NCBI RefSeq assembly: GCF_038443385.1
Contig: NZ_CP151726.1
Coordinates: 1,984,001-2,048,000, forward strand
Length of the DNA: 64,000 nt
Source: Stieleria varia
GTDB lineage: Bacteria > Planctomycetota > Planctomycetia > Pirellulales > Pirellulaceae
Reading direction: 5' to 3'
Part shown: piece after piece, positions 46,201 to 55,999 of the stretch
Position numbering within the stretch: the first letter of the stretch is position 1
How the letters are laid out: each line of letters opens with the position of its first letter
Program-made: the position numbers and the translations under genes
The notes under the pieces: model-generated
Database searches by the model: none
What the model was told of the DNA's origin: nothing
The model's input: only the letters and a program-made list of their open reading frames with translations

Positions 46201-49200
46201 ATGTTCGAAAGATTCCTCCACCGCCCTGCGTTGGCTATCGTCATCTCGCTGCTGATCCTGTTCATGGGCGGACTGGCGATCAACGTTCTGCCGATTTCGC
46301 AATTCCCCTCAGTCGCCCCGCCCAGCGTTCGTGTCTCGGTCTCCTATCCAGGGGCCAGTGCAAAGATCCTGATCGACTCGACGATGGTGATTTTAGAGCA
46401 AGCCATCAACGGGGTGCCCAACATGCGGTACATGATGGGAGACGCCACCAGCGCCGGCGAAGGCACCATTCAAATCGTTTTCGAGCCTGGCACGGACCCC
46501 AATGTCGCGGTGATGAACGTCAACAATCGCGTGCAGATGGTCAAGAACAATCTGCCGCCAATTGTCGAGCGTGAGGGCATCATCGTGATGCAGAACATGA
46601 CCAGCATGCTGATGTATGTGAACGTGTTCAGCAAGGATCCCAATGTCGATCAAAACTATCTCTACAACTACGCCACGGTCAACATCCTCAACGAAATCAA
46701 GCGGATTCCCGGCGTCGGGCGTGCCACGATTCTAGGCAACCGCTCGTACGCAATGCGAGTCGAGTTGGATTTGGACCGCATGCGGGCATACAAAGTCGAT
46801 GCCGAAGACGTGATGAAGGCGCTCGATACACAGAGCATGATCGGTTCGCCGGGACGTTTGGGACAAGCCACCGGGACGACTTCGCAAACACTCGAATACG
46901 TATTGACCTGGGTCGGTCGTTACAAGACGCCAGAGGAATATAAGAAGATCATTCTGCGAGCGACGCCCGAAGGCGAAATCCTGCGACTCGGCGACGTTGC
47001 AAACGTTTCACTCGGATCCTCTTTCTACGACCTCTACTCCGACATCGATGGATTGCCGGCAGCCGCAATCGTGCTCAAGCAAACACCGGGATCCAATGCG
47101 GCTGAAGTGATCGAAAAGGTCAAGGAAAAGGTCGAAGAGATCAAGCAAAAATCGTTTCCACCGGGGATGGACTACGCCGTCACCTACGACGTGTCAAACT
47201 TCCTGGATGCGTCGATCGAAAAGGTGCTGCACACGTTGTTCGAAGCGTTCATTCTCGTCTCCTTGGTGGTCTACTTGTTCCTGGGCGATTTTCGCAGCAC
47301 TTTGATTCCGACGTTGGCCGTTCCCGTTTCATTGATCGGAACGTTCTTTTTCATGCTGATGTTTGGCATGTCGATCAACCTGATCACGTTGTTCGCTCTA
47401 GTGTTGGCTATCGGCGTCGTGGTCGACGATGCGATCGTGGTGGTGGAGGCGGTGCATGAGAAGATGCACGCCAAGCACCTGGGTCCCTATCAAGCGACCC
47501 AGGAAGTGGTACGCGAAATCAGTGGAGCGATCATTGCGATCACGCTGGTGATGACGGCCGTTTTCGTGCCGGTGACTTTCATGACGGGGCCTGTTGGGGT
47601 GTTCTATCGCCAGTTTGCATTGACGATGGCAATGTCGATCGTCATTTCGGGCGTGGTGGCATTGTCACTCACACCCGTGTTGTGTGCGATGATTCTGAAA
47701 CCGCTGGACGACAAGGGCCAACGTGGCATCGTCGGTGCGATCAATCGGGGGATGTCAAAAATCGCTGGCCAATATGATTTTGTCTTGCGAGGCCTACTGT
47801 GCCTGATACTGGGCTGCGCGGTGGGCGTGGCAGTCTACAGCCTACTGCACATTGAGATCGTTCACGAGGTCATTTCGGAGCAGGTTGAACTCAGTGACAT
47901 GCGTATTTATGTCATCGCTGGGATAGCCGCCGTTCTCGCTGTCTTTTCGTTCCGTTCGACGTTCTCCGGGTTCAACGGTAGCCCCAAGAGACGAAGTCCC
48001 ATCGGGGTGTTCTTGCACGTTTTTGACCGCGGTGTGGAGATGGTCACAGGCGGGTACGCAGCGGTGCTGAGACGTATCATCACTCGCCGTGTCATGACCG
48101 TCGTGGTGATCGGATTGTTCGGGTATGGCATCATGGTGGTCAACAAGGTGTTGCCCACCGGGTTCATTCCCCTGGAGGATCAAGGAATGATCTATGGCAT
48201 CGTGCAAACGCCGCCTGGATCGACGCTGGAGTACACCAACGCAAAGTGTCATGAGCTGCAAGCGATCTGTGAGAAGATGGATGAGATCACATCTGTATCA
48301 TCGATTGCGGGATACGAAGTTCTGACCGAGGGTCGTGGTTCCAACGCGGGCACCTGTATCATCAACTTGAAACCATGGGCCGATCGTGAACTGACATCCA
48401 AGCAGATCATTGAAGAATTAGAAAAACGCGGCACGGATATCGCCAACGTCAAGTTGGAATTCTTTGAACCACCGGCCGTCCCCGGCTTCGGAGCTGCTGG
48501 CGGTTTCTCCGTGAATTTGCTCGATAAAACCAATAGCGGCGACTACACGGCCTTGGGCGAGGAAACCGACAAGTTCATGGAGGCGTTGGGCAAACGGAAG
48601 GAACTCAAGGGTCTGTTCACTTTCTTTGCCGCCAACTATCCCCAGTACGAAATCATCATCGACAACGACGTTGCGATGCAGAAAGGGGTGTCGATACGTG
48701 ACGCCATGGACAACCTGTCGATTGTCATCGGCAGTACTTGGGAACAGGGTTTCGTACGGTTCGGTCAGTTCTACAAGGTCTATGTTCAGGCCGCGCCCGA
48801 GTTCCGTCGTTACCCGGAAGACTTGGACAACATGTTTGTCAAAAACGAGGCTGGCGAAATGGTGCCCTATTCCGCATTCATGCGAATTGAAAAGAAACAG
48901 GGTTTGAACGAAATCAGCCGTTACAACTTGTATCCCACCGCGCCGATTCAGGGTGCACCTGCAGCGGGTTACAGCAGTGGAGAAGCGATTGCGGCGATCA
49001 AGGAAGTTGCGGCCGAGACATTGCCCAACGGTTTCGACATCGACTGGCGTGGTCTGGCGTATGACGAAGCCAAGGCGGGCAATACGGCGGTCTACATTTT
49101 CTTGATCGTGGTGATTTTCGTCTACATGGTTTTGGTGGGTCAGTACGAAAGCTTCATCATTCCTCTCGCTGTTTTGACATCATTGCCAGTGGGGATTTTT

Positions 49201-49629
49201 GGCTCCTTCGCTTTCTTAAAGGCGATGGGGTTGGCCAACGATGTCTATTGCCAGATCGGTCTGGTCATGCTGGTCGGTTTGTTGGGCAAGAACGCGATCT
49301 TGATCATCGAGTTTGCCGTTCAGCGACGTCAGGAGGGCCTGAGCATCATGGATGCCGGGGTGGAAGGTGGCAAGCTGCGTTTTCGCCCCATTTTGATGAC
49401 ATCATTTGCGTTCATCGCCGGTCTGATCCCGCTGGTTCGAGCGACGGGGCCTGGGGCGATCGGAAACCGAACGATCGGAACCACCGCGGTCGGCGGCATG
49501 TTGCTGGGGACGCTGATCGGAGTGTTGGTGATTCCCGGACTGTACTACCTGTTTGCTAAGTTTGCAGATGGACGCACCCTGATTCGGGATGAACACGACG
49601 AGCCACTGAGCGAGATTTTTGAACGCTGA
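46201..49629 (+). CDS. RND efflux pump inner-membrane permease (HAE1/AcrB-like)
   Basis: 1142 residues against about 1050 for AcrB. Typical segments: N-terminal FERFLHRPALAIVISLLILF, VSVSYPGASA, the TM4 region with VVDDAIVVVEAV (proton-relay aspartates), TFMTGPVGVFYRQFALTMAM, FIPLEDQGMIYG and LGKNAILIIEFAVQR. Between TM6 and TM7 (about 515-610) there is an extra segment with two added hydrophobic spans (CLILGCAVGVAVYSLLHI and IYVIAGIAAVLAVFSF). The C-terminus overlaps the regulator gene by one base (TGATG). Substrates unknown; hydrophobic compounds are usual for this group. Confidence 0.93.
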   Translation: MFERFLHRPALAIVISLLILFMGGLAINVLPISQFPSVAPPSVRVSVSYPGASAKILIDSTMVILEQAINGVPNMRYMMGDATSAGEGTIQIVFEPGTDPNVAVMNVNNRVQMVKNNLPPIVEREGIIVMQNMTSMLMYVNVFSKDPNVDQNYLYNYATVNILNEIKRIPGVGRATILGNRSYAMRVELDLDRMRAYKVDAEDVMKALDTQSMIGSPGRLGQATGTTSQTLEYVLTWVGRYKTPEEYKKIILRATPEGEILRLGDVANVSLGSSFYDLYSDIDGLPAAAIVLKQTPGSNAAEVIEKVKEKVEEIKQKSFPPGMDYAVTYDVSNFLDASIEKVLHTLFEAFILVSLVVYLFLGDFRSTLIPTLAVPVSLIGTFFFMLMFGMSINLITLFALVLAIGVVVDDAIVVVEAVHEKMHAKHLGPYQATQEVVREISGAIIAITLVMTAVFVPVTFMTGPVGVFYRQFALTMAMSIVISGVVALSLTPVLCAMILKPLDDKGQRGIVGAINRGMSKIAGQYDFVLRGLLCLILGCAVGVAVYSLLHIEIVHEVISEQVELSDMRIYVIAGIAAVLAVFSFRSTFSGFNGSPKRRSPIGVFLHVFDRGVEMVTGGYAAVLRRIITRRVMTVVVIGLFGYGIMVVNKVLPTGFIPLEDQGMIYGIVQTPPGSTLEYTNAKCHELQAICEKMDEITSVSSIAGYEVLTEGRGSNAGTCIINLKPWADRELTSKQIIEELEKRGTDIANVKLEFFEPPAVPGFGAAGGFSVNLLDKTNSGDYTALGEETDKFMEALGKRKELKGLFTFFAANYPQYEIIIDNDVAMQKGVSIRDAMDNLSIVIGSTWEQGFVRFGQFYKVYVQAAPEFRRYPEDLDNMFVKNEAGEMVPYSAFMRIEKKQGLNEISRYNLYPTAPIQGAPAAGYSSGEAIAAIKEVAAETLPNGFDIDWRGLAYDEAKAGNTAVYIFLIVVIFVYMVLVGQYESFIIPLAVLTSLPVGIFGSFAFLKAMGLANDVYCQIGLVMLVGLLGKNAILIIEFAVQRRQEGLSIMDAGVEGGKLRFRPILMTSFAFIAGLIPLVRATGPGAIGNRTIGTTAVGGMLLGTLIGVLVIPGLYYLFAKFADGRTLIRDEHDEPLSEIFER

Positions 49630-50993
49630 TGGAGAACGAATTTCACATCCTGATCGTTGACGACGAACCCAATATTCGCTCTGGGCTGGCTAAAGGTCTC
49701 GCCCAGTTTGCGGACAAGATCGAGACGGCGGGTTCGGTCAATGAAGGACTCGATAAGTTCGACGCTGGAAATTACCAACTCGTTATCGCCGATGTCCGCA
49801 TGCCGGGCGATCGCGACGGCTTGGACTTGGTGTCGCTGGTGCAACAACGACGGCCTGGCACCACGACGATTGTCATCACGGCGCACGGAAACGTGGAAAC
49901 CGCTGTGGAGGCCATGCGGAGAGGTGCGTTCGATTTCATCCTCAAACCAGTTGACCTGAATTTGATTCGGCAACAGGTGACCAGGGCGGCAAAGCACCAC
50001 CGAATGCTTGATGAAAATCATCAGCTCAAAGAACAACTCGCCGCTGCCGGCGAGATCACCGGTATCATCGGCAACAGTCAATCGCTGCAAGACCTATTGG
50101 CTCAAATTCGACAAGTCGCGTCCACAGATGCAACGGTGATGATTCAGGGAGAAAGCGGTACGGGAAAAGAACTGATCGCGCGAGCCATACATGATCAAAG
50201 CAATCGATCGGCCAACCCATTCATTGCGGTGAACCTCGGCGCTCTACCCGAAACGCTGCTAGAAAGCGAACTGTTCGGTCATGAACGAGGATCCTTCACC
50301 GGGGCTTCGCGTCAAAAGCCAGGATGTTTTGAGCAAGCCATCGGCGGCACGCTGTTTCTGGATGAAATCACTGAGATTCCAGTGAAGAGCCAAGTCGATT
50401 TGCTCCGTGTGCTGGAAACGCAACGCTACACCAGATTGGGTGGCGAAGTGGAACTGCAATCAGACGCCAGGATCGTGTCAGCGAGCAACCGAGATGTCGC
50501 CCAAATGCTGGAAGATGGAACCTTTCGAGATGACCTGTACTATCGCCTGAATATCGTCCCCATCCAGGTCCCGCCGCTGCGTGCCCGTCGCGATGATATC
50601 CCTCTCTTGGTTCAGTATTTTCTTCAGCGTTTTTGCAAACGACATGGGCGCCCCTTGAAATCCGTCAGCAGCGACGCGATGCAGCGATTGACCGTCGCTC
50701 GCTGGCCGGGAAATGTTCGTCAGTTGCGCAATGTGATTGAGAGACTTGTCGTGACGTCGACCTCTGACGAGATTGGTGTGAGCGATTTGCCCGACGAACT
50801 GTGCCCCAGCGAGACCTTCACTTCGGTTGACCATTCTCAACGCACCCTGGCCGAGATCACTGAAGCCGCCGAGAAGTCTGGGATCGAGCAAGCGTTGGCC
50901 GCCAACGACCACCATCGCGAATTGACTGCCAAGTCGCTTGGAATCAGTGTGCGAACGCTGCACTATAAAATGAACAAGTACGACCTCTACTGA
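49629..50993 (+). CDS. Sigma-54-dependent response regulator (NtrC/AtoC family)
   Basis: 454 residues in three domains: receiver (phospho-acceptor Asp55 in ADVRMPG, Lys106 in FILKPVD), AAA+ domain (Walker A GESGTGKE 174-181, sigma-54-contact loop GSFTGA 221-226, Walker B LFLDEI 242-247), and a Fis-type helix-turn-helix at the end (LTAKSLGISVRTLHYKMNK). It should, when phosphorylated, open sigma-54 promoters. It is co-translated with the RND pump (TGATG). No sensor kinase gene is adjacent, so its partner lies elsewhere. A candidate -24/-12 site upstream of the adaptor gene suggests autogenous control of the operon. Confidence 0.93.
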   Translation: MENEFHILIVDDEPNIRSGLAKGLAQFADKIETAGSVNEGLDKFDAGNYQLVIADVRMPGDRDGLDLVSLVQQRRPGTTTIVITAHGNVETAVEAMRRGAFDFILKPVDLNLIRQQVTRAAKHHRMLDENHQLKEQLAAAGEITGIIGNSQSLQDLLAQIRQVASTDATVMIQGESGTGKELIARAIHDQSNRSANPFIAVNLGALPETLLESELFGHERGSFTGASRQKPGCFEQAIGGTLFLDEITEIPVKSQVDLLRVLETQRYTRLGGEVELQSDARIVSASNRDVAQMLEDGTFRDDLYYRLNIVPIQVPPLRARRDDIPLLVQYFLQRFCKRHGRPLKSVSSDAMQRLTVARWPGNVRQLRNVIERLVVTSTSDEIGVSDLPDELCPSETFTSVDHSQRTLAEITEAAEKSGIEQALAANDHHRELTAKSLGISVRTLHYKMNKYDLY

Positions 50994-51256
50994 TCGATTG
51001 CTTGGCTGCCGCAGTGAAGCGTAGAGGGCATCGCGATCAATGGACGAAACAAGCGAGGCATAGGATTTTTCAGACCGACCGTGACATTTAGCACAATCGT
51101 AAATGTGTCGGTTGGAGCCACCGTGAATTCCTTTGCGTTTTGCTAATCTGCAATCCAACACTGGCGCGGGCTGTTTTTGCGTCCTATCGTTCCGTGCTGC
51201 TCTTTTTAGCGCGGTTCCGTTGCCCGTTTTTGCCTCTCTCCTGATACGACCTCGTC

Positions 51257-51982
51257 ATGACGTACCTCCTTGTTGCCTTGGGTGCCCTGGCAGTTCTCGC
51301 AGTGTTGTGGGGCGTCGTTCATCCGTTGGTGTGTCTTGTTCAGTGCGTGATATCCTCGGAGAACTCGAATGGACAAAAAGCCTTCTGGTTTCTGTTCACG
51401 CTGTTGACCGGATCTCTTGGTAGCACCCTTTATGGTTTGTTCGGAACTTGGTCGTCAGGGCTGCGTCGATTCACGGCGGGACTGGTGGCATCCAATCTGC
51501 TGATGATAGGCGGGATCATGGGGTGGCTCCATCAGCATCCTGAAATGATGGATGAAGTTCAGGCAATGGCGGGACCCAGGATGCAATGGGGTGAGGGGCA
51601 AAGCGTGCTGGGCGACTTGGCGATCACCCCAGCATCGTATTCTGAGGGAGAAAGGGAAGCTGGCGATTTGAGTTTTGAAGCGGCGACGCAAGAATCGGGT
51701 TGGATGACGGCGGAGAATGCAAATTCCGAAATGTCATCGGATAGCGGCAGTGATAAAACCGAACTGAAACTGGATGAATTGCAAAAAACAATCTCTGGCT
51801 TGCAGCAAGAGGTCCAACAAGAATTGCAGTCAAGTCGTGGACTGGAACCTGCCGTCACCCGCACCATGCCGCTGCCAACGCCCGAGCCTGCGTCTCAGAA
51901 ACTTGCTCCATTGCCCCGTAAAGCGCCGCCGCGCTTCATTCCCCAAGGTCCTCGGGTTCAATCCAATCCCTTTGCTCAATAG
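51257..51982 (+). CDS. Membrane protein with two spans and disordered C-terminus, unknown
   Basis: 241 residues. Two to three hydrophobic spans in the first 100 residues (TYLLVALGALAVLAVLWGVV, FWFLFTLLTGSLGSTLYGL, LVASNLLMIGGIMGW) resemble the phospholipase-D N-terminal type membrane hairpin; then an acidic Ser/Glu-rich region with a short coiled coil (DELQKTISGLQQEVQQELQ) and a Pro-rich tail. No enzymatic motif is recognised. It stands alone between the RND operon and the phnA/yjdM gene. Confidence 0.62.
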   Translation: MTYLLVALGALAVLAVLWGVVHPLVCLVQCVISSENSNGQKAFWFLFTLLTGSLGSTLYGLFGTWSSGLRRFTAGLVASNLLMIGGIMGWLHQHPEMMDEVQAMAGPRMQWGEGQSVLGDLAITPASYSEGEREAGDLSFEAATQESGWMTAENANSEMSSDSGSDKTELKLDELQKTISGLQQEVQQELQSSRGLEPAVTRTMPLPTPEPASQKLAPLPRKAPPRFIPQGPRVQSNPFAQ

Positions 51983-52091
51983 TTCTGAGTTTGGCAAAGC
52001 GTTCGGTTGATGTTGCGATAAGTCTTTTCAAGTGGACGTGATTAGGGATAATCATCCGAAACAATCCACTGATCCACTTGATGAGCCATCG

Positions 52092-52421
52092 ATGAGCGAC
52101 CTACCCAATTGTCCGCAATGCGACTCGGAATACAGCTACGAGGACGGGCCACTGCTGGTCTGTCCGACTTGCGGACACGAATGGTCGCCTGCCGAGACCG
52201 AGTCATCGGAGGAAGATGTGACTCGCGACGCCAACGGCAATGTGCTGGAGAATGGTGACACGGTCGTTGTCATCAAAGACCTGAAGTTTCGCGGTGGCGT
52301 CGTCAAGGGCGGCACCAAGGTCAAGAACATTCGCATCGTCGATGGCGACCACGATATCGATTGCAAGATCGATGGAATCGGAGCGATGTCATTGAAATCC
52401 GAATTCGTCAAGAAGGCGTGA
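52092..52421 (+). CDS. yjdM: PhnA/YjdM family zinc-ribbon protein
   Basis: 109 residues from ATG 52092 ([18 protein letters not shown]). It matches E. coli YjdM (PhnA) throughout: CPQC and CPTC zinc ribbon, then [36 protein letters not shown] and the conserved end [10 protein letters not shown]. The old link to phosphonoacetate hydrolysis is not supported for this family; the true role is unknown. The 3' end overlaps the convergent acetyltransferase gene by 14 bases. Confidence 0.93.
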   Translation: MSDLPNCPQCDSEYSYEDGPLLVCPTCGHEWSPAETESSEEDVTRDANGNVLENGDTVVVIKDLKFRGGVVKGGTKVKNIRIVDGDHDIDCKIDGIGAMSLKSEFVKKA

Positions 52422-52842
52422 TAGCGTCACCCTCCAGCGGCGGAATCATCCAGCACGACTCATGCCGTTGCATACCGATATGCGGGTAGTAGGTCATCGC
52501 TGCGGGGGCAGCCAGCAAGATCAACCGGGTATTCAATCCCGCGTGTTCGTGCGTCAGGTGAACCAGTTCGCGACCGATTCCGTGTCCTTGGTGGGCAACG
52601 TCGACGGCCAAATCCGAGAGGTACGTGCAGTACGCGAAGTCGGTGATCGCGCGTGCCACTCCGACAAGCAACTTATCAGCGTCACGAGCGGTGACGATCA
52701 GATCTGCGCCCGCGAGCATCTTGGCGATCCGCTGAGCGTCATCGATGGGGCGACGTTGATCCAGCGTGGACCGCCGCAGGACATCGATAAACTCTGCCGC
52801 AGTCAACTCGGGTTCGATCGCAAAAGCAGTTTGTTTGGTCAT
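52408..52842 (-). CDS. GNAT-family N-acetyltransferase
   Basis: 144 residues from ATG 52842 ([18 protein letters not shown]). The acetyl-CoA loop is seen as [23 protein letters not shown] (Q-x-x-G-x-G/A type), preceded by the strand [21 protein letters not shown]. It is likely to acetylate a small amine or protein N-terminus; the substrate is unknown. The frame extends 35 codons upstream without GNAT character. The stop lies inside the 3' end of the convergent phnA/yjdM gene. Confidence 0.88.
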   Translation of the reverse strand: MTKQTAFAIEPELTAAEFIDVLRRSTLDQRRPIDDAQRIAKMLAGADLIVTARDADKLLVGVARAITDFAYCTYLSDLAVDVAHQGHGIGRELVHLTHEHAGLNTRLILLAAPAAMTYYPHIGMQRHESCWMIPPLEGDAITPS

Positions 52843-53094
52843 GCGTTGTTCTTGGTCAAAGGTTGCTGTTTTGTGGTGACCATACGGCAGGACTGGTCGG
52901 GGCTTGCGAGGGAGGGGGCGATGCGCACCGGTTGGGCATTTGAACACGGTTTGCCCAGCGTAGGCCTGGGCTGCCTAAAGGTTGGGGTAGACACGGACTT
53001 TCGTCTTGCATTTTTTGTTTCGCGAAGCTCCTTCCGTCAATCTTGTCTTGGCGGAGGAAACAACTGACGGCTACTTGCGCACGCCAAAAGAAAT

Positions 53095-53141
53095 TCCTCA
53101 CCGCCCGCGAATCGCCTTCGGCGATTCGCGGGCGGTGAGGA
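53095..53141. repeat. Perfect 22-base palindrome, three-base loop
   Basis: Arms TCCTCACCGCCCGCGAATCG.. at 53095-53116 and their exact inverse at 53120-53141, with loop TTC. It lies in the 526-base gap between the GNAT gene and the convergent secreted-protein gene. No T-run follows, so it is not a standard terminator on either strand. Confidence 0.85.
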
Positions 53142-53161
53142 GATGAATGCGTTTAGGTTAA

Positions 53162-53276
53162 TGTAGCTACCAGTTGTTGCTCCGAACCGGGGCAAGCCCG
53201 GCGGAAGCAAGGAATAAATCTTGCGCAAGCCGAGTATGCCACAACGCCAAATTTTGAACAGCCCAGGTTTAGCCTG
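53162..53276. repeat. Dispersed repeat, copy 1
   Basis: About 115 bases beginning TGTAGCTACCAGTTGTTGCT and ending near AGCCCAGGTTTAGCC. A second copy at 57962-58073 has the same order with substitutions and small indels; the best-conserved part is TCCGAACCGGGGCA(A/C)GCCCGGCGGAAGCAA. No ORF is supported. The flanking stretch 52843-53094 holds nothing recognised. Confidence 0.75.
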
Positions 53277-53368
53277 AGCTGCCAAGACGTAGGGATGATG
53301 AACAGCTTACGCGTGCTCTGGTGCTTTATCACGACAGACTGCCAAGTTGATCGCAGTCTGCAACATGA

Positions 53369-54148
53369 CTACGGTTTGCGAGACGAGATGTAGTCCTTTG
53401 CTGCCGTCTCAAAGTTGAAGACGAGTCCGGATGGCGTTGGTTTGGATTGTACGTCGCTGACGGTCAGGACATGGTTGCCCGCTGGTCTCTCGACGACAAT
53501 CTTGGCTTGGTCGAGGTCGCCCGGTGTGGCGTAGAAGTCGAACCGACCTTGGTCATCGGTCAACTCGGGGGACGAGTGCGCAAAAAGTTGACTGAGATCA
53601 TCTTTGCGAGAGTGAATTTCGACGAATGCCTTTGGCAGAGGACGACCATCGACTTTAAGCTGACCTGAGATGTTGATCGCCTTTTGCAGTTTCAGCTTGA
53701 TCAACGCCCCACTCTCCGCATCGGGACTGAGCAGCTGGTATGCTGCTCTAAATTGACGACTGCGATCGTTGACTTCTTTTTCAAAGGCTTTCAGCTCATC
53801 GGGATCCGAGGGTGCATTGTCGTAGAGCTTTGAGATTTCCTCGGAAGTCAGGCCGGGGCGATGGGCATGAAGCCCGGCAAGGGACCAGTCAGAGGTGGTC
53901 AGTGTTAGTTTGCAACGTCCGCCTTTCTCTGTCGTCTGTGACTTCGCCAACTCCGTCGGCACAGGGAATTCCTGACCGTCTTGTTGGACGATTTGCATGT
54001 AGCGGGCTTCCACGGTGACGCCGTCGATCGGTTTGCCCTGTTCGTCTTGTACATAGACGAAGACGAAACGAGGAGGCTGTGCGACAAGACCTTTGTTGCT
54101 GAGGAGCAAGAAGGCAACCAGAAAACTGAAGGTGGTCAGTGAACGCAT
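53369..54148 (-). CDS. Secreted protein with carboxypeptidase-regulatory-like domains
   Basis: 259 residues with signal peptide MRSLTTFSFLVAFLLLSNKG. The mature part starts RFVFVYVQDEQGKPIDGVTV, the pattern of an Ig-like carboxypeptidase-regulatory (CnaB-like) domain, with a second similar unit later (ISGQLKVDGRPLPKAFVEI and GRFDFYATPGD). These domains are structural beta-sandwiches found in exported planctomycete proteins. No catalytic residues. A single gene. Confidence 0.72.
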   Translation of the reverse strand: MRSLTTFSFLVAFLLLSNKGLVAQPPRFVFVYVQDEQGKPIDGVTVEARYMQIVQQDGQEFPVPTELAKSQTTEKGGRCKLTLTTSDWSLAGLHAHRPGLTSEEISKLYDNAPSDPDELKAFEKEVNDRSRQFRAAYQLLSPDAESGALIKLKLQKAINISGQLKVDGRPLPKAFVEIHSRKDDLSQLFAHSSPELTDDQGRFDFYATPGDLDQAKIVVERPAGNHVLTVSDVQSKPTPSGLVFNFETAAKDYISSRKP

Positions 54149-54256
54149 GGATTGACACCTCGCAGAGAGATTCCCAGCAACAGGCTACCGGCAACGACGT
54201 CGTTGGCGACGTGTCAGCAACATCGGTTTCCGTTCAGCTCTTAGTGTAGCCGACGG

Positions 54257-54290
54257 GCTGGGCGGTTTGTCGAGCTGGGCGGTTTGTCGA
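54257..54290. repeat. 17-base tandem duplication
   Basis: GCTGGGCGGTTTGTCGA occurs twice head to tail (54257-54273 and 54274-54290) in the short gap between the secreted protein gene and the aminotransferase gene. Its function is unknown; possibly a replication-slippage product. Confidence 0.85.
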
Positions 54291-54342
54291 TCCAATCGCT
54301 TTGAGGGGCGACAGATTTGACGACCATCCTCTCGTGGTCGGG

Positions 54343-55638
54343 TTAGTCTCCCGACGCGGCGGTGGCCGGGGTTTGGCTGAGGCATTTGGCGATTTGACGG
54401 ACGGCCTGACGCAAGCGGTGTTCGTTTTCGACCAACGACATGCGCAAGTATCCTTCGCCCGCGGCACCGAATCCGCTACCGGGGCTGACGGCGACGTTGC
54501 CTTCCTCCAGCAACCTCATCGCGAAATCCATCGTGCTCATCGAGCTTCGCCACGGCTCGGGGACTTTCGCCCACACGAACATGCCGGCCTTAGGCGGTTC
54601 GACTTCCCAGCCCAGGCGACGCAGGCCGCTGACCAAGACGTCGCGGCGGCCTTGATAGATTTGAGATTGTCTCTGGACGCCTTCCTCTGTTTCTCGCAAA
54701 GCGACGATGGCGGCGATCTGGATGGCTTGGAACATACCGTAGTCGTAATAGCCTTTGATCGTGCCCAGGCCTCGGATCATCTCCGCGTTGCCCGCGCAAA
54801 ATCCGACACGCCAGCCGGCCATGTTGTAGCCCTTGCTCATCGTCGTGAACTCGACGCCGACGTCTTTCGCTCCGGGGGCAGAAAGAAAGCTTGGCGGCAT
54901 GTAGCCGTCGAAAGCGACATCGGCGTAAGCGAAGTCGTGGATCACCAGGAAGCGATACTTCTTTGCCAACCGGACGACTTCGACAAAGAAGTCCGGCTCG
55001 ATGACGGCCGAGGAAGGGTTGTGGGGATAGTTGACGATCAGAATCTTGGGCGTCGGTGTCAGGTTTTCGCAAGTGTAGGCGACATTCCGCAGAAACTTGT
55101 CCGGGTCAGCAACGTCCAGTGCGACGACATTCCCCGAGGCGAGGATCACGCCATACATGTGCACAGGGAAATAGGGCGACGGGATCATCGCGGTGTCGCC
55201 CGGTCCCATCAGGGCCAAGCACATGTGCGAGAAACCTTCCTTGCTGCCCAAGCAGGAGATGATTTCCGATTCATGATCCAGCTCGACGCCATACTTGCGC
55301 GCGTATTTCTTTGCGACCTCGCGTCGCAGGTTGGCGATCCCGTTGGACTTGCTGTAGCCGTGGTTGCCGGGGTCGCTGGCGGCGTCTTGGAGTTTTTGGA
55401 TCACGACGTCTTCGGGCGGATCGGACGGGTTGCCCATGCCCAAGTCGATGACGTCATCGCCGGCGCGTCGTTTTTGGTAAAGCGAGTTGTTGATGCGGCC
55501 GAACATGTACGGCGGCAAACGGTCGACGCGCGCCGCAAACTTCACCTCAAACGGCTCAGGGGTCGGATCGGTGGTTGGGGCCTGGATGGCTGGCGCGTCG
55601 ATGTCGAATCGATCACCCGGGTCGTTTGAATTGCTCAT
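54343..55638 (-). CDS. Class I/II PLP aminotransferase, AlaC-like (alanine transaminase)
   Basis: 431 residues from ATG 55638 ([11 protein letters not shown]). The core matches E. coli AlaC closely in order: [44 protein letters not shown], then [23 protein letters not shown] and the PLP lysine Lys269 in [15 protein letters not shown]. AlaC converts pyruvate and glutamate to alanine and 2-oxoglutarate; a close relative with LL-diaminopimelate activity is the alternative. Cytosolic. No operon partner; the AGXT-like aminotransferase further downstream is separated by a repeat element. Confidence 0.9.
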   Translation of the reverse strand: MSNSNDPGDRFDIDAPAIQAPTTDPTPEPFEVKFAARVDRLPPYMFGRINNSLYQKRRAGDDVIDLGMGNPSDPPEDVVIQKLQDAASDPGNHGYSKSNGIANLRREVAKKYARKYGVELDHESEIISCLGSKEGFSHMCLALMGPGDTAMIPSPYFPVHMYGVILASGNVVALDVADPDKFLRNVAYTCENLTPTPKILIVNYPHNPSSAVIEPDFFVEVVRLAKKYRFLVIHDFAYADVAFDGYMPPSFLSAPGAKDVGVEFTTMSKGYNMAGWRVGFCAGNAEMIRGLGTIKGYYDYGMFQAIQIAAIVALRETEEGVQRQSQIYQGRRDVLVSGLRRLGWEVEPPKAGMFVWAKVPEPWRSSMSTMDFAMRLLEEGNVAVSPGSGFGAAGEGYLRMSLVENEHRLRQAVRQIAKCLSQTPATAASGD

Positions 55639-55816
55639 GGCAAAAACGTTTTCGTCAAAGGGATGTCTTGGGATGCCGTGATGGGGCACCGCATCGGGTT
55701 GCGGTACGCCTATTGTCGGCAAGACACTGCGGTCCGCCCAGGGGTTCTCTTTGCCGTTGCCAATATCCGGTGGCCGTCGACCATTGGAGACTGCTGGCTT
55801 TGTGAGCCGCAAGGCG

Positions 55817-55999
55817 CTAGCCCGGATTATTCACCCAACTCACTGCGGTTTTCGCAATGCGTTTGCACAAAACGGTTTGCGCGTATTGGTACGAAAACAG
55901 TCTGCGCATATGAGCCGCCACGCGATAGCGTCCGGTTCTCACGCCTATACTCGGGAACCGGACGCTATCGCGTGCCGGCTGATGAATAATCCGGGCTAG
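55817..55999. repeat. Palindromic mobile-looking element, copy 3
   Basis: 183 bases starting CTAGCCCGGATTATTCA and ending TGAATAATCCGGGCTAG, a perfect 17-base terminal inverted repeat. The hairpin (GCGATAGCGTCCGGTTC at 55922-55938, inverse at 55955-55971) now lies near the right end. Read on the minus strand, the element aligns with copy 1 along most of its length, so the two are homologous in opposite orientation. Confidence 0.88.

Noticed and set aside
52408-52421. 14-base overlap of convergent phnA/yjdM and GNAT genes as an antisense control device
   Set aside because: Short convergent 3' overlaps are common in compact genomes and nothing else here suggests regulation.
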